From positions 5,955,701-6,019,700 of the forward strand of contig OY759268.1 of assembly GCA_963662155.1 (NCBI GenBank): DNA of 64,000 bases. The letters are read 5' to 3'. Of this stretch, positions 57,691-64,000 are shown in pieces. A program made the translations under genes and the position numbers. This stretch comes from Lamellibrachia columna. Its lineage: Eukaryota > Annelida > Polychaeta > Sabellida > Siboglinidae. The stretch's first letter is position 1; every line of letters begins with the position of its first letter. The notes under the pieces were generated by a model, which had not been told where the DNA came from, did no database searches, and saw only the letters and a program-made list of their open reading frames with translations.

Positions 57691-59051
57691 AATCTAAAGT
57701 TTTAGAAATTTCGAACGCGATTTAGTACACGTTGGCATATATACACGATTGTTTTGAGGCTTGACAAAACAATTGCGCACCTGAAGGTAAAACGCAAAGA
57801 GAAATGTCAAAATGAACGTCGAGATTGTTGAGGTAGAGAGAAACCATCTACCAAGTTCTTGGAAGATGGCGGAGAACACAGCTAGAGATCGTACGAATTG
57901 GACGAAGGTTCGAGGAAGTAAGTAAGTAATTGAAGACCCTATCGGAAAAAGTACCTACATCACATCAACGCAGTTGGAGAAATAAGATATGGATATTTTT
58001 AAAACACACACAATCAGATATAGCAAGATATGACGTTTATATATAACATTATTTTTTATTTATTTATTACACATGCCAAGCATTCTACATGCCTGATTTT
58101 TTTTAATTTAGTGTTAATATTATAATAATAATAAAATTATTACGCAATGCACTTAAATCGGCTTACCTTAAATCGGCTTACCTTAAATCGGCTTACCTAC
58201 CTTAAATATGTGTATCTGCCTATATAAATTAATCAAAGTTCCATTTCGCCTGCATACACAGTACCTTTAGCATCTGGGAAGTGTTGTGAACAGTTATAAG
58301 GTTTACTGAACATTGTCAACATCATCAGCTGTTTCACCATCCGTTGTGAACAGTTATAAAGTTTACTTAAAATTGTCAACATCATCAGCTATTTCTCCAT
58401 CCGTTGTGAACAATCACATGTCATCTCAAACGATCGATTAGGTCTTTGAGTACTTTCTCATTTGGTAGCCGGGATTTGGGATACTGTTCGCATTGTAATA
58501 ACAAGGATCAGAATAGTTACTATGACATAACATGACTTAGAAATATATCTCATGGTCAATGTGTAGGGCCTATCAATGGAATTATGACTCATAGTAATAC
58601 ATTCTGGTATGCCTACCTCAGTTTGACCCGAAACTTGACTAAGGTACTTTTCCCACTAGGGTCTTCTATTTTAAATTTTATTCAAATATAAATGCTTGTA
58701 AATGTCAATCGTTTATGCCACTTTAATTGATGATCAACGCGAGGTAGTGGTGACGTACGATGAATGACGTCACTGATGGGAGTGTGATTGTTATGCCAAA
58801 GGAGACTTAAACTAAGCATCTGACGACATTCGACGTATTCACCATTTGGCGAGTAAGCACGTGCTATTTCAGGTAGGGTCTATTGTCCTTCCAGCCATTA
58901 ATATGTTGGTGTTTGCGGATATGCTATCGGGTGACGTCATAGATGCACTGTTCCAAGACGTAAATTCTGCCCACGTGGAATAACAGGCTGCGGGAGATGC
59001 TTTGTGCAAAACAGTGGTGGCGATTCAAATTAGAAAACTAATTGCACGGAT
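57691..59051. other. No gene recognised; small direct repeats
   Basis: Three copies of aaatcggcttacctt (58155-58200) and a 60-bp direct duplication (gttgtgaacagttataa..., 58280-58400). Confidence 0.5.
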
Positions 59052-59625
59052 TTGTTCCTAGAGAATATTGACGGCGCTGTTGGTCGCAGAATATTCTGCT
59101 CTTTGTTTAAAGTCGTTGACTTTAAGAAGACATTTGACCACATCTGGTACGAAGGCTTATGGCAAGTCATGAGAAAGAAGAACTTCGACGAAGATCTGAT
59201 ACAAACCATGCAGACATATGACACCTCTAACATCTGATACAAACCATACAGACATATGGCACCTCTAACATCTGATACAAACCATACAGACATATGGCAC
59301 CTCTAACATCTGATACAAACCATACAGACATATGGCACCTCTAACATCTGATACAAACCATACAGACATATGGCACGTCTAACATCTGATACAAACCATA
59401 CAGACATATGGCACCTCTAACATCTGATACAAACCATACAGACATATGGCACCTCTAACATCTGATACAAACCATACAGACATATGGCACCTCTAACATC
59501 TGATACAAACCATACAGACATATGGCACGTCTAACATCTGATACAAACCATACAGACATATGGCACCTCTAACATTGCTGCATTTCTAAATAACCAACTT
59601 GGAGAACTTTTTCAGGTTTTGTGTG
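59052..59625 (+). pseudogene. RT fragment split by a 38-bp minisatellite
   Basis: At 59100-59230 the plus strand reads V-D-F-K-K-T-F-D-H-I-W-Y-E-G-L-W, then D-L-I-Q-T-M-Q-T-Y, an RT palm segment (D-F-x-K-A-F-D motif). After the repeat array the domain resumes with N-N-Q-L-G-E-L-F-Q (59590-59625), the next part of the same RT block. The fragment is short and interrupted, so it is a relic. Confidence 0.7.
59194..59573. repeat. 38-bp minisatellite derived from RT sequence, 10 copies
   Basis: The unit begins atctgatacaaaccatacag and has period 38. The first copy is the RT coding sequence itself (D-L-I-Q-T-M-Q-T-Y); the following copies repeat it with few changes. Because 38 is not divisible by three, the expansion shifts the frame. 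Confidence 0.9.
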
Positions 59626-59815
59626 TTTCTTTGTAATTATTGTTTCTAAGTTTTCAATTTGTAAATAGATCATCAATAATAAGGTACAACTGCCTGCATT
59701 TTACGAACAACACTACACACACGGGAACACATCACAACAAAAAGTTGCATATATAAATATTGTTATATACAAATATCGTAATTTTAATTGTTTAATTACT
59801 TAAGTTATCGTAATT
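59617..59815. repeat. Dispersed repeat, copy 2 of 2
   Basis: Matches the 54.1-kb copy over about 200 bp in the same orientation. It starts where the RT fragment ends. Confidence 0.65.
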
Positions 59816-60054
59816 GTTTGTATTTAACGACATTTAACAATATTGTCATGCAATACAATAGGTTCCAGATGATATGTGGACAATGAGGCCGTTGGTAAAA
59901 TATTTAAGCAGTCAGCAGGTAATGAATTCAATGACAAGCATTTACATAGACTTCAGGTACCTTGTTCCATTGCAAGAATTTACACAGTAAGCAGGTAATA
60001 CAGTGAACATTTCTCAGGATAGTTCGTTTGCATGTTGAATTTAATATTTTGACA

Positions 60055-60258
60055 GATCCAGACTTGCTTTCACCTTTATAGAAAGTTTCGTCGTCTTATC
60101 AAGGCGACTTGATCAGTATTAATGACGTTGGATGACATCAGAGACGAGGGCAATTACAAACTTCCTCACGTGTACTGGATGACGTCATCTAACCATTAGT
60201 AGTGATGAAGTCGCCTTGATAAGATGACGAAGATTTCTATGAAGGTAAAAACAAGTTT
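60055..60258. mobile_element. MITE-like hairpin with 65-bp inverted repeats
   Basis: The left arm (cagacttgctttcacctttatag ... cttatcaaggcgacttgatca, 60057-60120) pairs with the right arm (60190-60256), which is its reverse complement with few mismatches. About 70 bp lie between the arms. There is no coding capacity. Confidence 0.65.
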
Positions 60259-60299
60259 GAATATGCAAAAATAACCATTTCAACATGAGTAATCAGGTA

Positions 60300-60500
60300 A
60301 GTTTAACAAAACTGCCATCCAAAGCAAAAACACGATGGCTAATGGACACGGAAGCTATTGACTTATCAAGAGTCCAATAATTTGTCATCTATGAGTAACC
60401 TGCCCTCCCTTAATTACATTCACGCTGCTAGCATTTACACAATCTGTAGATAATTGGTTCCATTCATCCATTGTCCTCTGCGAGAACGAGTAGTTGTTCG
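60300..60500 (-). pseudogene. LINE 3' end fragment
   Basis: The segment shares the 3' block seen at 53.1 kb, including gaagctattgacttatcaag and agtccaataatttgtcatct. Coding traces are weaker than in the other copies. Confidence 0.55.
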
Positions 60501-60732
60501 CCTACAAGCATTTATACAGTAATAGCTAATTTGGTTCATCGATGTTTCCTCCCCCGTGAGAATGAGTACGTTCTCATGGGGATTCTAAATGATGTCATCA
60601 TCAGATTAACGTGACGGAATGATCACTGACAAAGTAGGGCCTATCGTGTCAATAAAAAAGCGAAATAGTTGTTGCAGTACGTATAAGAGAAATATTTGTA
60701 TTCTATCTATTTCCCGCTCCTACCATATATGA

Positions 60733-60829
<97 letters not shown>

Positions 60830-60857
60830 ATGCGTGCGCATGCGTGCGTGCGTGCGT
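60733..60857. repeat. (GT)n and (GTGC)n microsatellite
   Basis: A gt tract passes into gtgc units about 100 bp before the Cys-rich terminal exon. Confidence 0.97.
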
Positions 60858-60957
60858 ATTTGTGTGCAACGGATGCCTTCGTACGGGTCAGTCAGCGTTA
60901 CTATGTATCACACATGTACTCATCAGCAATCATCCTCGTTCCGTCTCCTTCTTCCAG

Positions 60958-61178
60958 AGCCGAGTATTGGAAGACGCAGCATGCTGGTGAAGAAGTCGTG
61001 CGGTCGCAGTAGGACCTTCTGCCAGAAACTGTCACCGGCTGCCCGATACGTCGTCCGTACCAAGGAGGCGGCCACCTGCACGTGCCAGTGCGCGAGCGCA
61101 GTGAACAGCAGGATCATCTGCAACGTGTCTTGGTACGACAGTAATGGGCGTAACCGCATTATCTGGAACAAACTGTAA
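60958..61178 (+). CDS. Possible terminal exon of a Cys-rich protein
   Basis: A strong acceptor (tctccttcttccag) opens about 73 codons of GC-rich, stop-free sequence ending in TAA. The composition differs from the AT-rich, stop-filled DNA around it. The residues include six cysteines (S-C-G, F-C-Q, a C-T-C-Q-C run, I-C-N) and an N-glycosylation motif N-V-S, suggesting a secreted or extracellular domain. I do not recognise the family. No upstream exon was found, and a GT/GTGC microsatellite lies directly upstream. It could also be a chance open stretch or a pseudogene. Confidence 0.35.
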
Positions 61179-61259
61179 CCGGCTTCCCGACGATTCTAAG
61201 ATGGAGAAATGGACATAGCGAAGGAGGTATAATAATTTAATTGTAGATGTCTACAAGTT

Positions 61260-61470
61260 GGACGGTGGCGTTGTGGTTAGAACAATAGACTCTCAATCGA
61301 CAGGATCCGGGTTCGAATCCTGTTGCTGCCGTTTGGAGACCTGGACAATATCGTTCACTCCACGTTGTTCACTCAGATGTGTAAACGAGTACCTAGCTAT
61401 AGACAGTGGTGAATATGTGTGAACGATTAGTCTTCGTGTAGTAATTGCAGCGAGGCTGAATGCTTCCATA
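61260..61470 (+). mobile_element. tRNA-derived SINE with intact B-box
   Basis: A-box-like ggcgttgtggttagaac and a perfect B-box gggttcgaatcc (around 61311-61322) give an internal Pol III promoter. The anticodon-like loop ctctcaa suggests a tRNA-Glu-type ancestor. The body (cgagtacctagctatagaca, then cgattagtcttcgtg) matches the degenerate copy at 31.1 kb, so this is a SINE and not a functional tRNA gene. Confidence 0.65.
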
Positions 61471-62415
61471 GGAAGTCGAGCTGGCGTTGGAATGAACATT
61501 TCTGCCAGGAGGTGACGTGTAATGCGTTTTGAACAGTCCCAAGGACTCGATACCGCGCTATATAAAAACGTACATTCATCACATCCGTCCATTATTCTAA
61601 AAACAACAACAATATATCTTTTGGCGGCAGTTATGTCGCTTAATTAGGTAAGAGCTTATTGAATATGTTTTGTTAAAACGGTACGCATACGTAACAATGC
61701 TATGCAAGAGGACATGTATTAAGTATTCACATATTGTATGCATTACGTACAGAACATTGTATGCAACGACCATTCAAGGTAGACTTACGAGATATTGTAA
61801 ACTATTTCAGGGAACTCCGCCTAAAAATAATCACTTTGGTCCTGAGCAATTTGATTATGTTAAGCAACTGATTATCTTAAGCGGCGCACTTTAATGCCGT
61901 GGGAATAGGAATAATTCCGTCCCAGCCAATATGTTTGATTTTATTAAACGGTTGATGCTGTTATATGTGATTCTGTTAAGTGGAGTCTACTGTGTACATA
62001 ATAAGCAGTGGCGTATTTAGGTTATCGGAAAGGAGGGGGGCAAGTTGAATCACCTATTAGTTTGCTGGGCTACCATGTAGTGGCGCAACATGTTGTTCTC
62101 GAAACAAAATATTACCCAAAGCCATTTGGCACGGCCCATTCACTCCTAAATACGCCACTAATTATACGTATATAATTAAATAATTAACTTGAGATTGAAA
62201 GGGAGAGAGAAAGATGTTAGTTTCGTATCTTGTTTCGAATTTCCGCTAACATAACCTTATATAACCTTTCTCTGTGACTCATTCGTAGAATACAGTGTGA
62301 TCTGCAGTTATGTTAGCAGAAATATGAAACATGGTTTCATATTTCCGCTAACATAACTGAAACTAACATAAGTTAGTCGGTTATTATTTAACTTAATTAG
62401 CAATTACTGATTTGT
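61471..62415. other. No gene recognised
   Basis: AT-rich sequence with a small inverted motif around ttccgctaacataac (62240-62370). No coding signal. Confidence 0.45.
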
Positions 62416-64000
62416 TTATGTATTACGAAAGTTTGCTGCGTTGTTAACAATTTGTCTAATGTTCATTTCTACGATAACCCGTCATTCCGATTTCGAAGCA
62501 CAAGACATCAGATTAACTACCGCTAGATGGCAGCACTCAGTCTGGTGACGACAGCTGAAAGAATTGAGACATGGTGACATTATTTCAGTTAACATTTATT
62601 ATTAGGAATTATTAATACTATATTTAAACCCCCTTTTTATTCGCGGATTTATGTTTTCTATTTCACACAATGTTATTTATAGTATTTATGTTCGATGTAT
62701 GTTATTGAACTTGGTACAAATAAAACGCTTCAGTAGTGTTGAATATTGGTTGTGGGGGCTTCAGCGGGCGCTTTGCAGATTTATATTACGTGAACATCGA
62801 TCATATCACCCTTAGCGCAACTTACATTTGATGCGCAGATTTTGTACATTTTTATTTAATTTGCCAAACTTCCAAAGTTTGTCAACAACAATTGTGTTAC
62901 CAATCGTTTATGCCACTTAGCCATCCGTCCATTTTTTATTTATTATCAAGCTTTGGCTCCTGTTGGGGATTATGACCAGGTGGGTTATATCTGTATAACC
63001 CGTGACGTCGATGGTGCCATTTTAATATAACACTAATATAGCTGCGAATGTCGTGGAATAGTCGACGGATATACGACCACTAATAAAACACCACATGTAC
63101 TTTAGTACTTTAAGAAAGAGTCAGAACAATCATGTATCCCCAAACAACGAAACGAAAGCAACTACTTTCAGCCAAGAATACCTCGTACCAACAGTCAACA
63201 TAGTGTTGCCCGACAAATCGGACGCGACGTCGAAACAAGAAATGATGAGTCCGACAATCGGACAATTGATCGATCCATCACGTGACTTTTGCCTAGCAAC
63301 CTCAGTAGACTCCGTCGAGCTTTTAACAAACATGGCCGCAAATGTAAAGTTGCCAGACACTAAGTCGTGTTTTTGTTGAATTTGTGGTTTTATTTATGCG
63401 CAGTTGCGATCGAAAGTAAACGGAAAACTGCTGACAAATATATTCCGCTCCAGTACATAGGTTGACATAACATTCCTTGGTACAAAACATAGGTGTGTTC
63501 AATTATTATGACATGGGGCGGCCACCTAACCGTATCCATTTCAAACATTTATGTCGATTGCCGAACGTTTTCGGGAAAGACAGAAAGCTCATTCCATTTA
63601 TCAGGCTGTCGTGTTACTTGTTGTCTGAATCGCCTCAATAGACATATCTTCGTCATGTTCAAACTCTACCACTGTGTCTCGCAATATATAAACATGGTTG
63701 CTAAGGCGAAGCTAGATTCAGTCAGGGACATCACAATAATTATGGATCCATCAATTGTCAGATCCATTACGTCAATGTTTACGTAGCAACCAGGTCCGAC
63801 TGGCTAACAAACATGGCTGCCGCAAATGTAATCTGTCGGATGCCGTAGTTTTCTTCAATGAATGTTTGGCCCAAACAGTTGAGACGGCTTACTGGACCTG
63901 GTTGCCCTGCAAAAAGTCACGAAATGGTTCTGACAATTAATCGCTATTACAGATATGTAACAAAAAGTACAGGCTATCATCAGATCACAAAAATTGATTA
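62416..64000. repeat. Long dispersed repeat, copy 2, running off the window
   Basis: In the same order as copy 1, but with about 250 bp of extra sequence at 62800-63050 and without the 45-bp ggcccgttcacacg segment. The copy continues past the window edge. Confidence 0.8.

Noticed and set aside
61263..61335. A functional tRNA gene (perfect B-box)
   Set aside because: The acceptor stem and anticodon arm do not close into a good cloverleaf, and the following body is shared with another copy at 31.1 kb, so it is a SINE.

Overview
This is an AT-rich, intron-bearing animal genomic window that is very rich in minisatellites. Spliced + strand genes with GT/AG introns, 84-nt LRR exons, calcium-binding EGF exons, CR1/RTE-type LINE debris, tRNA-headed SINEs and a Polinton relic all point to a marine invertebrate. 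A lancelet is my leading guess, because of the NLR-type gene with one LRR per 84-nt exon, the DZIP3-type HEPN domain and the minisatellite-filled introns. I cannot confirm this without a search; another deuterostome, a mollusc or a cnidarian remains possible.

The centrepiece is a + strand gene at 25285-45878, rebuilt here by hand from splice sites and codon phase. It has 13 coding exons: a HEPN domain with an intact R-x4-H motif and a short coiled coil; three separate membrane-segment exons; two Ca-binding EGF exons; one large NACHT exon; five LRR exons; and a short last exon followed by AATAAA. All junctions agree in phase and the open frame is about 1068-1075 codons. A HEPN, membrane, EGF, NACHT and LRR order is unusual and is my candidate for an undescribed receptor or immune effector. 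Most of its long introns carry a private minisatellite. One of these, 25 copies of a 59-bp unit, contains the 3' splice site of the first LRR exon, so the acceptor has been copied many times; using most upstream copies would stop the protein just after NACHT.

A second + strand gene ends at 17485-19419, where three 3' exons encode a DUF4806-like domain and an acidic tail. A Cys-rich terminal exon (60958-61178), a 26-residue in-frame Tyr repeat (54433-54888) and a carboxylesterase-like C-terminal exon (24094-24253, - strand) are weaker coding candidates.

The rest is mobile DNA and satellites. From left to right: tetranucleotide and TA arrays (170-1555); a foldback element (1777-3656); a broken Polinton/Maverick block (5776-7133, - strand); a LINE reverse transcriptase piece with 13 in-frame 63-bp repeats (7914-9254); ACGT-rich satellites (11300-12505 and 19555-20392); an RT pseudogene (13579-14437); a diverged 1-kb tandem duplication (15090-17180); an RT pseudogene holding a nested LINE tail with target-site duplication (32290-33655); a 47-bp satellite (48643-49346); several LINE 3' ends (49-54 kb); another RT fragment expanded as a 38-bp minisatellite (59052-59625); and two copies of one long repeat (56280-57690, 62416-64000).
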